This document shows, piece by piece, positions 1 through 11,851 of a stretch of DNA of 64,000 nucleotides. The notes below the pieces were generated by a model that was not told the DNA's origin, did not search any database, and was given only the letters and a program-made list of their open reading frames with translations. Numbering within the stretch: the stretch's first letter is position 1; every line of letters begins with the position of its first letter. The translations under genes were made by a program, and so were the position numbers. This DNA is from Flectonema sp. DT1601 (lineage: Eukaryota > Euglenozoa > Diplonemea > Diplonemida > Diplonemidae): positions 62,001 through 126,000 of the forward strand of contig OZ025790.1 in NCBI GenBank assembly GCA_964019425.1. Direction: 5' to 3'.

Positions 1-196
1 CTTGTCGGGGGAAAAAAAAAAAAGAAAAGGGAAGTTCGTGTAAAGGAAATCCATCTCACCTACCTTAATTCACAAAAGCAGCAATGCAATTGCAGCTGTC
101 AGAAATGAAGAAGCGGCATCTAAAAACTAGAAAACAACTAAAAAAAAAAAAAAGACAGAACCATTTTTCTTTGAACTTCAAACGAAAAAAAAACAT

Positions 197-233
<37 letters not shown>

Positions 234-611
234 TCTCATGGCAGAGTTAGTTAATTTTCTTCAAAGTTTAATACGGTATTTTTCTTCATAACAGGAAGGA
301 AAACAAGGAGGAGGATGCATGAAAAAAATGAAAGGAGGAAAAAAAAAAAAAAAAAAGAAAAGTGTGCAGTACATTCTTTTTGTTTTGAATTTCTTTTTTT
401 TTTTTTTTTTTTTTGTTGGAGTCGATCGTTTTTGTTTCTTTTTTTTTTTTGAATAATTATACGCACATATTAATTGGGTTAAAGGGAAGTTGGTACAAAG
501 GTCGCTTATTATTATTATTATTTTTTTTTTTTTTTGGTTTTGGTTTTGGTTTTGGTTTTGCTTTTTTTTTTGTTGGGCTGCTGTTTTTTTTCAAACAACA
601 ACAGAATTTAT
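1..611. other. Non-coding start of duplicated unit, copy 1
   Basis: Low-complexity DNA: several A and T homopolymers, a CT microsatellite near 200-228, a TTA run near 506-521 and a GGTTTT run near 535-560. It lies downstream (3') of the first 442-residue gene. No gene is seen. The same sequence recurs at 5499-6103 with small changes in microsatellite and homopolymer length. Confidence 0.6.
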
Positions 612-1940
612 TTAACGACAACAAACATGAAAAACACAAGCCGCAAACAGCTGCTGCGCAAGCCGAAACTTCCTTTTTCCTCCGCTACTCATGCCGGCAA
701 ACAAACCCAAGAAATTGACAATTTCAAAGGAGAGCAATACCAACAACAAAACAATCCAAAGAAGAAAAGAACAGGCATCGGAAAGCGCGGCGACAGCTTC
801 AAACAAATACTTAATGTCAATTTTATTGACTACGGCTGCCGCCTCGACTTTCCATCCCCTGAAGATGCGTTCCAAGTGTTTCTTGCTCTGATCAATCCGG
901 TGATTGATGCAAAACAGCTTAACACTCTGGTCAGCAATCTCCGTACATGCAACCACTTTCCCGAACCCCCCGCGAATCACCTCGGACGCAGACTTCAGAT
1001 CTGCCTCGACCGAGCGATAAGCACCAATGGGTCCAGCAAAAAAAGAAAGGAAACATGCCTCCAGTTCGGAGCGAACGCTTCTCGAAAACAAGAGAAACCG
1101 ATCAAACAGAGAAAGTACAGAGAACATGAAGTCAGCCGCTGAACTGGCTGCTTCATTCACCCAAGCCATTACGAGGTCAGCAAACCTGACACACTCGAGC
1201 TCAAGCGCAGCCGCAAAAACACGAGGGCCCCGCGGAACTTGCATTGCTGTGAATTGCATGAAGTCCGAAGACAGCTTGCTTCCAACTCGACAGCACTGAC
1301 TCAGAAAGTCGAGAAATGATGACGAGATCAATCTGAGGAAGTCAACACCAAAGTTCAAAAGACACAGTGAACGGCGAAGCGCTTCTGCCATGTCGTTATG
1401 AATCCTGATGAACCACTGCACCAGAACTCTGAACATTCTCAGAATCAGGAGACAAGTACTATATTCCATTTGCGACGACGTGGAGTCGACAGTGGTGCGT
1501 GCAGCATAAGGTGCTCCTTTTCCAACCAGCGACGTGTTGACGCTGCCACCGTTGCCACCAATGTGCGTGTAGGTTCCACTGCGTACGGAAGCATGCTGGA
1601 AACTACAATCCGATGTGGGTTCACCGCACAACTTCCATGCGGAATGCCTTTCCATCATCTGTCTTCTCTCCTCCCTCTTCCAAGCAGCAGTCTTCTCCCT
1701 CCGCATCTCCACCCACTCGGTCACCTTCCTCGCCCTCTCGCGGAACATGCGCTCTTGCAGTTCAAGTAACCCCTGAACGTACTTCCTCATCATAACTTGC
1801 GTGCGATATTCCATCAACGCTTCTTGCGGCGTCGGTTCCCGGAAACTCCTGTGCAGAACAGATCGTTTTGCTTCCGCCTCCGATAACCAGATTATCGGGG
1901 TAGCAATAAGCGACAACACGGCCATTGCAACAATCATCAT
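612..1940 (-). CDS. Hypothetical membrane protein, 442 aa (copy 1)
   Basis: Function not recognised. The ORF starts at an ATG with a hydrophobic N-terminus (about residues 2-20, signal peptide or anchor). A charged, Arg/Glu-rich probably helical stretch follows (about 40-100), then a Gly/Ser/Thr-rich linker, a long amphipathic helical region, and a strongly hydrophobic segment near residues 385-412 that looks like a membrane span. Base composition is more GC-balanced than the surrounding DNA, which supports coding. An essentially identical copy, differing by one residue, lies at 6104-7432. It is in the same orientation as all other host genes here. The fold and partner proteins are unknown. 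Confidence 0.7.
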   Translation of the reverse strand: MMIVAMAVLSLIATPIIWLSEAEAKRSVLHRSFREPTPQEALMEYRTQVMMRKYVQGLLELQERMFRERARKVTEWVEMRREKTAAWKREERRQMMERHSAWKLCGEPTSDCSFQHASVRSGTYTHIGGNGGSVNTSLVGKGAPYAARTTVDSTSSQMEYSTCLLILRMFRVLVQWFIRIHNDMAEALRRSLCLLNFGVDFLRLISSSFLDFLSQCCRVGSKLSSDFMQFTAMQVPRGPRVFAAALELECVRFADLVMAWVNEAASSAADFMFSVLSLFDRFLLFSRSVRSELEACFLSFFAGPIGAYRSVEADLKSASEVIRGGFGKVVACTEIADQSVKLFCINHRIDQSKKHLERIFRGWKVEAAAVVNKIDIKYLFEAVAALSDACSFLLWIVLLLVLLSFEIVNFLGLFAGMSSGGKRKFRLAQQLFAACVFHVCCR

Positions 1941-3201
1941 CCTTGAGCGATGTTTTGTTTTACGATGACACTGAAAAAAGGGAACTTAAACTTAAAAAGA
2001 GAGACGCACATTTCTAGTATTGTTAAGTACTTAATCAAGTTCAAGTCGAGTTCACACACTACGGTAATCAGGGAAGACACACCACTAACGTGAGAATTGA
2101 CTAAACAGGTGACGGCAAATAAATCAAAACAATTCAATAAATTATTTTCCTCTTCTCAAACATTCCCACCAAACAACACAATTCAACTTCACCACAAATC
2201 ACAGCACGAAGAACAAATTCAGAAAAATCAAGGAAGGCAAACGAAATAATAGTTCCACACACATTCGACATTCGCACCTCCGAAACACGCAACACACACA
2301 AACCATAGCAGGAACTCAAATACGAAACACGAACACTCAAACCACACATATGAACACACAACACACTAACCAACATACTACTCAAACTACACATATGAAC
2401 ACACAAAACACACACAAAGGGTAATAAGAACTCGTCAGAGTTTCAACACACAACACTTCACAACACACACTCACGCACAAACACACAAGGAGGTTAAACG
2501 CTCACTTCATCATTAGTTCTGCTCCTGTATTTAAGAATATGAAATATATACAAAAGTTACAAAAGCAAACACCCTCTCATGTCACCATCACCGTAAAGCC
2601 CTCTCAACGATCCCTCCTTCCATCACACGGCAAGTGGTACCATTTTCCACTTAACTTACTCTCCTCCCCCCACTTCCTCTCCACCACATCACTTGTGACA
2701 TGTCCTTTCTGATAACAAAAAGAAGAAAGAATGATTGCAAACAAACTAACAGAACAAACAACAAATTAATAACCTAAAGTCAGCGGCAAAACCTTTCCCC
2801 CCCCCCGACCCCGACACGCAAGGCGTATTTGTTTGTGCGTTCAGGGGAATCACCACACGGAAGGAATGCCATTCGCTAGACTTTAAAAGAAAGGTACGAA
2901 ATCAACGAAAAGAAAGTGTTTATAAAAATTATTTAAAAAAAAGAAAATAAAGAAATGTTGCGCCGGGAAGGTCATTTGGGGAATTCAATTGAAATGTGAA
3001 AGTGAACTGATTACATTGCAAAACAATCGCGCGTTATTACAATACAGTACCTATACAAAAGTACAATATTATCATTATCATTATCATTATTAGTATTATT
3101 ATTATTATTATTTCTCACCAGGGGGGCGTGACTCCTGCGTGAAGAAGGAATCACACAACCCCCCACTCCTGAAGACTTGTAACTGCCGTGAGGCCGTCAT
3201 C

Positions 3202-3234
<33 letters not shown>

Positions 3235-4092
3235 GCAGGCACGAAAAAAAAGAAGAAAAATGACAAGACAACAACAACCCACATGAATGACGAATGAAAG
3301 CAGTACTGATCACAGGATTTTACTTTTTCTAAATCGAAAATGTCAGAGAGAGAGAGAGAGAGAGAGAGAGACGATAAGTATATTGCTGCAAAAGATTGAA
3401 TTTCATTTACCAAAATTAGAGATTTAACCGCACACCACCACCACTACTATCATCATCATCATGATCATCATGATCTCAGATGGTGGCTCCTTCCTCAGTA
3501 ATATGAACACGTCCTGAACATCAAAAACAGTTCACAGAGCAAGAAAACACTGCTTAGCAAAAATACCAATCAAATCACAGCAGCAGCAGCTGGCTCACTC
3601 GCATACATATTGCCATTCTCTCTCGTGCGTCTCCTCCTCTCTTCATTCACTTCCCCCATTTACCTGCCAACCTCCAATCCCGAGTAGCCTCCCACGACAA
3701 GTTTTGCCACAAGCGTTGCTATGTTGGGAAACCTGGCTCTCTGTGCGAGAAACCAGGAAATCCGCTGATAACTACACTCCGATGACCAACTGAGTGGGCG
3801 CTCAACTCGGATCATTGAGGCTGGTTCCGTCTCGGCGAGGAACTGCAGCTGCTGCGTGAGTCGAGTTGGTCAGCTTTTGCTAAAACTCACCAAGGAACAG
3901 GAAGTGAGAATCGAGTTGGTAAATGTTGTTGTTGTTTTTGTTGTGGTAGTTTTTACGGGATACTCGGCAACTGCCGCAAGAGTATCCCTATGATCGAGGA
4001 GCAGCACAAACAAAACCAGGGTGAAATTGTTTTTTTTTTTTTCCTCTCTCTCTCTCTCAATACGTAAAAGGTCAGTTTTGTTTTCTTTGCAT

Positions 4093-4207
<115 letters not shown>

Positions 4208-4451
4208 CTCTCGTTCCGTCTCTCTCGCAGTAAAAACAAAAAAAAAGGGTGAAAATCAGCAAAACTGGTTTTCCTTTTTCCCAGCCTCTCAAAAGACCAG
4301 AGCACTTGCCACCGCGAGAGAGTGAGAGAAAAGAGAAGGGGAAAAAAAAAAAGGAAGACAGCAGACTGGACCATCACATCCACAACATCAACGAGAACAA
4401 CATTGGAGCGGGGGGGATCGGTCGGCAGCGTGCGCCTTCCCTCCCGCGGAA

Positions 4452-4900
4452 ACAAATAAAGAAAGGTATCCAAAACAAAGTAAAGAAAGGTATACAAAAC
4501 AAAGTAAAGAATGGTACACAAAACAAATAAAGAAAGGTATATAAAACAAAGTTAAGAAAGGTATACAAAACAAATAAAGAAAGGTATATAAAACAAAGTT
4601 AAGAAAGGTATAAAAAACAAAGTAAAGAATGGTACACAAAACAAATAAAGAAAGGTATATAAAACAAAGTTAAGAAAGGTATACAAAACAAATAAAGAAA
4701 GGTATATAAAATAAAGTTAAGAAAGGTATACAATCTCCTCATGGGTGAATGCCAGAGAGAGAGAGCCATGGTATACAAAACAAATAAAGAATGGTATACA
4801 AAACAAATAAAGAAAGGTATACAAAACAAATAAAGAAAGGTATATAAAGCAAAGTTAAGAAAGGTATACAAAACAAAGTAAAGAAAGGTATACAATCTCC
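4452..4900. repeat. Minisatellite with 22-25 nt units
   Basis: About 18 imperfect tandem copies of a unit like AAAGAAAGGTATACAAAACA followed by AAGT or AAT, with indels. A longer motif ending in CTCCTCATGGGTGAATGCC plus a GA run occurs at about 4732-4770 and again at about 4891-4930, so part of the array was duplicated as a block. Confidence 0.85.
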
Positions 4901-5498
4901 TCATGGGTGAATGCCAGAGAGAGAGAGCCTTTGCAGGTCGTCTCTCCAGACTTGCACTGCCAAGAGAAAATAAACGTTTTTTCCGCGACTGGTACCGAGG
5001 GATGGGATCTTTTTTGTTTTTTAAATTTTTTAAGGTTTTTTTATTTTTATTTTTTGTTAAATTGAAAAGAAGAAATGAAAAATTGGACACAAAAACTCCA
5101 CAATCTCAAAGCAAATCAAGAAAATAATAATATTCTCTCTTTTCAGCCTTTTGTTGTTCGTCGAAGTGAAGAGCCAGAGCATCGGAGTTGCAACTTCCGG
5201 GTTCCGGTTTTCCTTCTTTCAGTGCGTTTATTAGTTTTCGTGTGCCAGCAAAAAAAATGAAATAAAATAAAATAAAATCCGACACAATTCTCCAAAAGAC
5301 CATTCACATCTCGTCCCCGTGTTGTTAAAGAAAATTTCTTGTTGTTGGTTATGAGAAAAATGAAAATGAAAATGAAAATGTCTATCGGCCGAGAGAGTAG
5401 TTGTACTCTCTCGCTCGACGACAAGACAACAACAACGACAACGACAACGACAACAACTTACTAACCCAGATGTGAATGGCCCGTACTTTCTACTACTA

Positions 5499-8042
5499 CT
5501 TGTCGGGGGAAAAAAAAAAAAGAAAAGGGAAGTTCGTGTAAAGGAAATCCATCTCACCTACCTTAATTCACAAAAGCAGCAATGCAATTGCAGCTGTCAG
5601 AAATGAAGAAGCGGCATCTAAAAACTAGAAAACAACTAAAAAAAAAAAAAAGACAGAACCATTTTTCTTTGAACTTCAAACGAAAAAAAAACATGGCTCT
5701 CTCTCTCTCTCTCTCTCTCTTTCCCTCTCATGGCAGAGTTAGTTAATTTTCTTCAAAGTTTAATACGGTATTTTTCTTCATAACAGGAAGGAAAACAAGG
5801 AGGAGGATGCATGAAAAAAATGAAAGGAGGAAAAAAAAAAAAAAAAAAGAAAAGTGTGCAGTACATTCTTTTTGTTTTGAATTTCTTTTTTTTTTTTTTT
5901 TTTTTTGTTGGAGTCGATCGTTTTTGTTTCTTTTTTTTTTTTGAATAATTATACGCACATATTAATTGGGTTAAAGGGAAGTTGGTACAAAGGTCGCTTA
6001 TTATTATTATTATTTTTTTTTTTTTTTGGTTTTGGTTTTGGTTTTGGTTTTGCTTTTTTTTTTGTTGGGCTGCTGTTTTTTTTCAAACAACAACAGAATT
6101 TATTTAACGACAACAAACATGAAAAACACAAGCCGCAAACAGCTGCTGCGCAAGCCGAAACTTCCTTTTTCCTCCGCTACTCATGCCGGCAAACAAACCC
6201 AAGAAATTGACAATTTCAAAGGAGAGCAATACCAACAACAAAACAATCCAAAGAAGAAAAGAACAGGCATCGGAAAGCGCGGCGACAGCTTCAAACAAAT
6301 ACTTAATGTCAACTTTATTGACTACGGCTGCCGCCTCGACTTTCCATCCCCTGAAGATGCGTTCCAAGTGTTTCTTGCTCTGATCAATCCGGTGATTGAT
6401 GCAAAACAGCTTAACACTCTGGTCAGCAATCTCCGTACATGCAACCACTTTCCCGAACCCCCCGCGAATCACCTCGGACGCAGACTTCAGATCTGCCTCG
6501 ACCGAGCGATAAGCACCAATGGGTCCAGCAAAAAAAGAAAGGAAACATGCCTCCAGTTCGGAGCGAACGCTTCTCGAAAACAAGAGAAACCGATCAAACA
6601 GAGAAAGTACAGAGAACATGAAGTCAGCCGCTGAACTGGCTGCTTCATTCACCCAAGCCATTACGAGGTCAGCAAACCTGACACACTCGAGCTCAAGCGC
6701 AGCCGCAAAAACACGAGGGCCCCGCGGAACTTGCATTGCTGTGAATTGCATGAAGTCCGAAGACAGCTTGCTTCCAACTCGACAGCACTGACTCAGAAAG
6801 TCGAGAAATGATGACGAGATCAATCTGAGGAAGTCAACACCAAAGTTCAAAAGACACAGTGAACGGCGAAGCGCTTCTGCCATGTCGTTATGAATCCTGA
6901 TGAACCACTGCACCAGAACTCTGAACATTCTCAGAATCAGGAGACAAGTACTATATTCCATTTGCGACGACGTGGAGTCGACAGTGGTGCGTGCAGCATA
7001 AGGTGCTCCTTTTCCAACCAGCGACGTGTTGACGCTGCCACCGTTGCCACCAATGTGCGTGTAGGTTCCACTGCGTACGGAAGCATGCTGGAAACTACAA
7101 TCCGATGTGGGTTCACCGCACAACTTCCATGCGGAATGCCTTTCCATCATCTGTCTTCTCTCCTCCCTCTTCCAAGCAGCAGTCTTCTCCCTCCGCATCT
7201 CCACCCACTCGGTCACCTTCCTCGCCCTCTCGCGGAACATGCGCTCTTGCAGTTCAAGTAACCCCTGAACGTACTTCCTCATCATAACTTGCGTGCGATA
7301 TTCCATCAACGCTTCTTGCGGCGTCGGTTCCCGGAAACTCCTGTGCAGAACAGATCGTTTTGCTTCCGCCTCCGATAACCAGATTATCGGGGTAGCAATA
7401 AGCGACAACACGGCCATTGCAACAATCATCATCCTTGAGCGATGTTTTGTTTTACGATGACACTGAAAAAAGGGAACTTAAACTTAAAAAGAGAGACGCA
7501 CATTTCTAGTATTGTTAAGTACTTAATCAAGTTCAAGTCGAGTTCACACACTACGGTAATCAGGGAAGACACACCACTAACGTGAGAATTGACTAAACAG
7601 GTGACGGCAAATAAATCAAAACAATTCAATAAATTATTTTCCTCTTCTCAAACATTCCCACCAAACAACACAATTCAACTTCACCACAAATCACAGCACG
7701 AAGAACAAATTCAGAAAAATCAAGGAAGGCAAACGAAATAATAGTTCCACACACATTCGACATTCGCACCTCCGAAACACGCAACACACACAAACCATAG
7801 CAGGAACTCAAATACGAAACACGAACACTCAAACCACACATATGAACACACAACACACTAACCAACATACTACTCAAACTACACATATGAACACACAAAA
7901 CACACACAAAGGGTAATAAGAACTCGTCAGAGTTTCAACACACAACACTTCACAACACACACTCACGCACAAACACACAAGGAGGTTAAACGCTCACTTC
8001 ATCATTAGTTCTGCTCCTGTATTTAAGAATATGAAATATATA
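5499..8042. repeat. Large direct duplication, copy 2
   Basis: Near-identical to 1-2550. The match ends in an AT-rich stretch: copy 1 continues with CAAAAGTTAC whereas copy 2 continues with a TATAATA run. The repeat includes the 442-residue gene plus 3' and 5' flanks. Confidence 0.95.
6104..7432 (-). CDS. Hypothetical membrane protein, 442 aa (copy 2)
   Basis: Second copy of the gene at 612-1940. The only protein difference I found is Val for Ile in the C-terminal third. N-terminal hydrophobic segment, helical charged region and C-terminal transmembrane segment are all intact, so there is no sign that one copy is a pseudogene. Function unknown. Confidence 0.7.
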   Translation of the reverse strand: MMIVAMAVLSLIATPIIWLSEAEAKRSVLHRSFREPTPQEALMEYRTQVMMRKYVQGLLELQERMFRERARKVTEWVEMRREKTAAWKREERRQMMERHSAWKLCGEPTSDCSFQHASVRSGTYTHIGGNGGSVNTSLVGKGAPYAARTTVDSTSSQMEYSTCLLILRMFRVLVQWFIRIHNDMAEALRRSLCLLNFGVDFLRLISSSFLDFLSQCCRVGSKLSSDFMQFTAMQVPRGPRVFAAALELECVRFADLVMAWVNEAASSAADFMFSVLSLFDRFLLFSRSVRSELEACFLSFFAGPIGAYRSVEADLKSASEVIRGGFGKVVACTEIADQSVKLFCINHRIDQSKKHLERIFRGWKVEAAAVVNKVDIKYLFEAVAALSDACSFLLWIVLLLVLLSFEIVNFLGLFAGMSSGGKRKFRLAQQLFAACVFHVCCR

Positions 8043-8797
8043 ATATAATATATAATATATAAACGTAAGGCCCTCCTTACAGATCGATACTCAGCACAAT
8101 ATTATTTCATATCACTGAGAGAAGAAATAAATAACCAGAGAGAAAGTCAAGAGAATGAAGCTACAGGACGGGAACTAGTTGGAAGACAGATACGAAAAAG
8201 GAAAAGATAAGTAATACTACTACTTCCTTAACATTGAAAGGATATCCTTGTGATTGGAAATAACGAAATTAGATTAAACAGATTGACCTCCTCGCAATGT
8301 ACGAGAGAATATCGTAACCTATCTGAGGCGTGTCAATTATCTCCGACTGTTTGTGCAACATATTCACTAATTAAATGAATCGAAACAAAAAGAAAAAATA
8401 ATAACAATTATTGCACTCATAAGTGCAACGGAACGGGAATGACGAGGGCAAAACGAATCAACCAGATTTGATCCAAATTACCAGCCAGTGAGGCAGGATA
8501 AGGTCACCAACACAAGATGTCTATCTCACTTTAAAGAATGAATTGAGAATTCTACTAAACTACTCTGCTAACCAGTAAGTATTGTACGATACTCGGCTTG
8601 TAACAAAAAAAAAGAAAATAAAACAATAAACAGAAAAAACCAGTAAGCTTTTTTATTATCAATTTGAATCACATTAACTCCAGCAATCACATATTTAATT
8701 TCTATTTTTTTCCAGAGTTTTTTTTTTTTTTTTTTCATTGTATTTAAAAATAACAAAAATACCAAGAGATGCATCATATCGATTGCCAGGACAGAGT
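7433..8797. other. Intergenic region
   Basis: To 8042 it repeats 1941-2550 (CA-rich and short direct repeats). From 8043 to 8797 the sequence is unique and AT-rich with A/T homopolymers near 8608 and 8715. No gene is seen. Confidence 0.5.
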
Positions 8798-9637
8798 TTA
8801 AACATCCCATTCAGTGCCTCCGTAACCTCCCATGATTGGACCTGAGCCAGAAGGTGAACGATGCTGCTGTTGCTGCTGCTGCATTGGAGAAGCAAACGAT
8901 GGAATGTGATTCGACTGTGCCGGAGGCGGCAGCGTCATTGCTAGCGGTGGAGCTCCGGAAGGAGCTGACGGAATACCACCACCGCGCTCAGCAAATACAG
9001 AACCAGTGTGAGCCATGCTCATCTCGTGACGAGCTGGTGGGGTATAAAACTTATTAAAGAATGTTGTCATGCGGTACGTGTATGTCACCCAAACTACTAC
9101 TCCTCCAACTAGAAATGATAATGTGCTGATCACAAAAGATATCTGTTGAATAGCTTCATCGTTATTCTTCTCCACTGCCACGTAGTCCATTATCCAGAAT
9201 GGAATATCTCTTAAGAACCACATTGCTATTATTCCCCAAAGTGTTTTGTTCTTCCTATCACCCGGGGTTGTGCTGTACCGAGATGCCCAATACCAAAGTG
9301 TTGCAGCGATGGCAAAGTAGACCAGCATTCCCACGATCAGAAATGCCAAGTAGGCTCTCGGTAGGTCTTCTCCGTAAGCAGTGGACGCGGTGTCCGTTTT
9401 TTGCCATATTAAATAATTCAATAGTGTGACTAATATTGCTGTTCCCCACCACGCCATACATGACATTGGAATTGCTTGACGTTCTTCCAACCACCACACC
9501 GGCAGGAAGAAACCCGGATCTCCAGGTGATGGGCCTTCAGTTCTTGGGGGAGGCATCGTTTTGTAGTATTCTCCAGCTCCGGGCGACAGTGGGCTGGCAC
9601 TGCGAAGCCTCTCAGCAGATGTATGTTCGAGTGTCAT
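8798..9637 (-). CDS. Hypothetical four-pass membrane protein, 279 aa
   Basis: Not assigned to a family. A Pro/Ser-rich N-terminus is followed by about four hydrophobic spans (roughly residues 59-77, 94-117, 133-152 and 167-190). Short charged loops lie between them and a Pro/Gly/Ser-rich tail of about 80 residues follows, containing a short polyglutamine run. Trp and aromatic residues are abundant in the spans, as in small tetraspan membrane proteins. The start is an ATG in good coding context. The next gene downstream in the array (9896-10291) lies 258 nt upstream of it in minus-strand terms, so spacing is tight. Confidence 0.75.
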   Translation of the reverse strand: MTLEHTSAERLRSASPLSPGAGEYYKTMPPPRTEGPSPGDPGFFLPVWWLEERQAIPMSCMAWWGTAILVTLLNYLIWQKTDTASTAYGEDLPRAYLAFLIVGMLVYFAIAATLWYWASRYSTTPGDRKNKTLWGIIAMWFLRDIPFWIMDYVAVEKNNDEAIQQISFVISTLSFLVGGVVVWVTYTYRMTTFFNKFYTPPARHEMSMAHTGSVFAERGGGIPSAPSGAPPLAMTLPPPAQSNHIPSFASPMQQQQQQHRSPSGSGPIMGGYGGTEWDV

Positions 9638-9895
9638 TTTATTTGCTGCTTATGTTATACCTGACTGGTTAAGTTAGAGTTACATTGCAGTCAATACGAC
9701 TGTCAGGTGTTCGTCGTGATAACCTGATAAGCAGAGAGTAAATGTTTTTTTTTTAATTCTATTTCCCATTTGCTTTTAATAAAGTGGTTTCAATAAAGTA
9801 GTCTCATTTATTTATTTCTAAGTTGAAGAATAAATGATTCCGACAAACAAACAAAAACCTAACCAAGAAATCAACCGCCCTCAGTGAGCCATCAA

Positions 9896-10291
9896 TTAGT
9901 AGTACTGTGGCCCGCTATCCCAGGAATTAAAGAAAGTCGCATTCCAAAAGAAAAGTGACCCGACCATTATTAAGAAGTAAATAGGAAATATACTCATAAT
10001 AAAGTCTCTAGCCTTTCCTTTAACATTCACAGTTTTGTCTGTCCACCATTGAGCTTTTTCTCTCTTTTTTCTCAACTGCTCTATCTGTTCCTCTCTTGTT
10101 CCACTGAATTTATTCAACTCTTTTTCAAACATTTTTTCAGCCTCCTCGTATAGCTGGACTCGAGCATTAACTGTTCTTTTTAAGATTCCCTCGGTAACTT
10201 CAAGTTGTTGGTCTCTGCTCTTAAGTTGTTCTTTCAATAAAGACTTCTTACTGCAGTGTCTTAATTGTCGTCTAAATGTCAATCGAAACAT
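9896..10291 (-). CDS. Small probable mitochondrial coiled-coil membrane protein, 131 aa
   Basis: Family not recognised. The first 17 residues are rich in Arg, Ser and Leu with no acidic residue, like a mitochondrial presequence. Residues about 18-85 form a long charged helix with coiled-coil-like spacing (many Glu, Lys, Gln). A single hydrophobic span (about 97-117) lies near the C-terminus and is followed by a short aromatic tail ending in Tyr-Tyr. This layout is common in small subunits of respiratory complexes and inner-membrane import factors, but that is inference from architecture only. Confidence 0.7.
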   Translation of the reverse strand: MFRLTFRRQLRHCSKKSLLKEQLKSRDQQLEVTEGILKRTVNARVQLYEEAEKMFEKELNKFSGTREEQIEQLRKKREKAQWWTDKTVNVKGKARDFIMSIFPIYFLIMVGSLFFWNATFFNSWDSGPQYY

Positions 10292-10510
10292 ATTATTTTA
10301 TAATTCTGATCTTTAATTTGATTTTAAAGTAAACTACTCAACTCCATTCTACTCCAAACATCTGACAACCTGAAAAAAAAAAAAAAGAAGAAAAGATTTC
10401 CCAAACAATACCAACACACTTGTCAAGTCTTCTAAATAAGAAGAATAAATCATAATCAGGGCAACTGAGCAACACAAGATGGTTATCGTGTAAACGATTC
10501 TCAACTACTA

Positions 10511-11851
10511 CTAAAAGACTAAGACCTCCCTAGCAGGCATACACGGTAGTGTAATATCTGAATCAGAAGTTGTATCTAATTCAACATCAGCATGTCTACG
10601 AGTATGAGGTCTCAGTTGATTACAAGAAGGACATGAAGATCGTGATTCATGTAATCCGCAGGGTTCAATTTTTATTTTTTCCAAGTCCGCCCAAAACAGG
10701 TATGAAATCCCACTAGTAGGAAGAAGTGATCCCTGAGGAAATGAACAACAAGAATCAATAAGAAAACAAATATGAGGAGGAATCCTCATAGAAGTTGCTA
10801 ACCCAGACATTCGAGGATGAATATCACTGTAGCGGAGTACTCTACGAGCGTGAATCAAACTGCTGCAGACCCACTCAACTTTGTACAGATCTCCAGAATG
10901 GGTGCTGGCTAAAGATCCTGGTATCACCCCCCCTCCGTCTATCCTAATTGGGGTTTCGTTTACTTTTGATGATATTAACGCTATCGGGAAGTCAACAGTT
11001 CCTTGAAGGAAATGTTTTAGTTTTTGATCCTTTTCTTTCTTAACCTTTGACGGCAGTGTAATCTTCGGCACTGCTTGAGAAGCTAGCTGGTCGATATCAC
11101 CACTTTCATTATATTTACACTCAACGTGTGGTATCCGAGGTGGTTGTACTGATCTCAGTCTCACTGCCGGAGTGACTCCTCTTTTCCAAACGATTCTCTC
11201 ACCTGCAGGGGATTGCTGTGGAGCATTCTTTAGTGGAGCGAGACGTGTTTCATCGGCAGCAACATCTGTTCTACGATTTCGTTTCAAACGATTACCAACT
11301 AAAGGAGTGCCACTCAAGGGAATGATTTTTGCAGAATCGAATTCCTTCGGTGACGTCGGAGATGGCGGAGGTTTACTTTTTATAAAAAATGATTGTTGTG
11401 TTTGAGGCAAACTACTATCAGTAAACTGCTCCAGTGACTTGGTGAGCAACAGTGGAAGCTCTCTTCCTTTGGGTCGAACACCTCGAGGGTATACTATAAT
11501 ATTAAACGTTGTGTTCACTGTCACGTACTTGGACAGGTTAGTAATCTTCTTCTGATGAACATTAAAGACACAAGTTGGAGTTGGTTGCATTCCGATAGCT
11601 GATGATAAAGTCTCGACCATGGAATTGAGATTCTTAAAAGGTTTCTTTACTAACAATACCTTTCCGTGACTACATAACAAACTTCCATTCCAAACTTTAT
11701 ATTTAATGGGCTTATCATATTCTGTACCTGGAAGTTCTTCTTTGAACATAACTCTTCGACTTGGCTTACCACCACATCTGATAGTAATTACTCCTCCAAA
11801 TGTTTCTGCGTTCTTTGTAACTCCAGTAAGAGCTGGTGTTATGATTACCAT
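10511..11851 (-). CDS. Doublecortin-like domain protein, 446 aa
   Basis: Residues about 48-122 resemble a doublecortin (DCX) domain: a short strand ending in an Asn-Gly turn, a strand around LLVKKPFKNLNSMVETL that matches the DCX helix entry, then a Cys-Val-Phe strand, a Lys-Lys turn, and a final hydrophobic strand ending in Tyr-Pro-Arg-Gly. DCX domains bind the microtubule lattice, often in axonemes and cytoskeletal arrays of protists. The middle is Pro/Ser/Lys-rich and probably disordered. The C-terminal 130 residues contain a Cys/His-rich patch (Cys-Pro-Ser-Cys near residue 415) that could bind zinc. The similarity is from reading only. Confidence 0.6.
   Translation of the reverse strand: MVIITPALTGVTKNAETFGGVITIRCGGKPSRRVMFKEELPGTEYDKPIKYKVWNGSLLCSHGKVLLVKKPFKNLNSMVETLSSAIGMQPTPTCVFNVHQKKITNLSKYVTVNTTFNIIVYPRGVRPKGRELPLLLTKSLEQFTDSSLPQTQQSFFIKSKPPPSPTSPKEFDSAKIIPLSGTPLVGNRLKRNRRTDVAADETRLAPLKNAPQQSPAGERIVWKRGVTPAVRLRSVQPPRIPHVECKYNESGDIDQLASQAVPKITLPSKVKKEKDQKLKHFLQGTVDFPIALISSKVNETPIRIDGGGVIPGSLASTHSGDLYKVEWVCSSLIHARRVLRYSDIHPRMSGLATSMRIPPHICFLIDSCCSFPQGSLLPTSGISYLFWADLEKIKIEPCGLHESRSSCPSCNQLRPHTRRHADVELDTTSDSDITLPCMPAREVLVF

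Larger units (their letters stand above)
1..2550. repeat. Large direct duplication, copy 1
   Basis: This segment is repeated almost exactly at 5499-8042. The register shift is 5,492 nt over the gene and 5,498 at the left edge, the difference coming from a shorter CT run and a different A run in copy 2. I saw one coding substitution, T at 821 against C at 6313 (Ile to Val on the minus strand). The window starts inside or at the edge of copy 1, so the repeat may extend further left. Confidence 0.95.
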
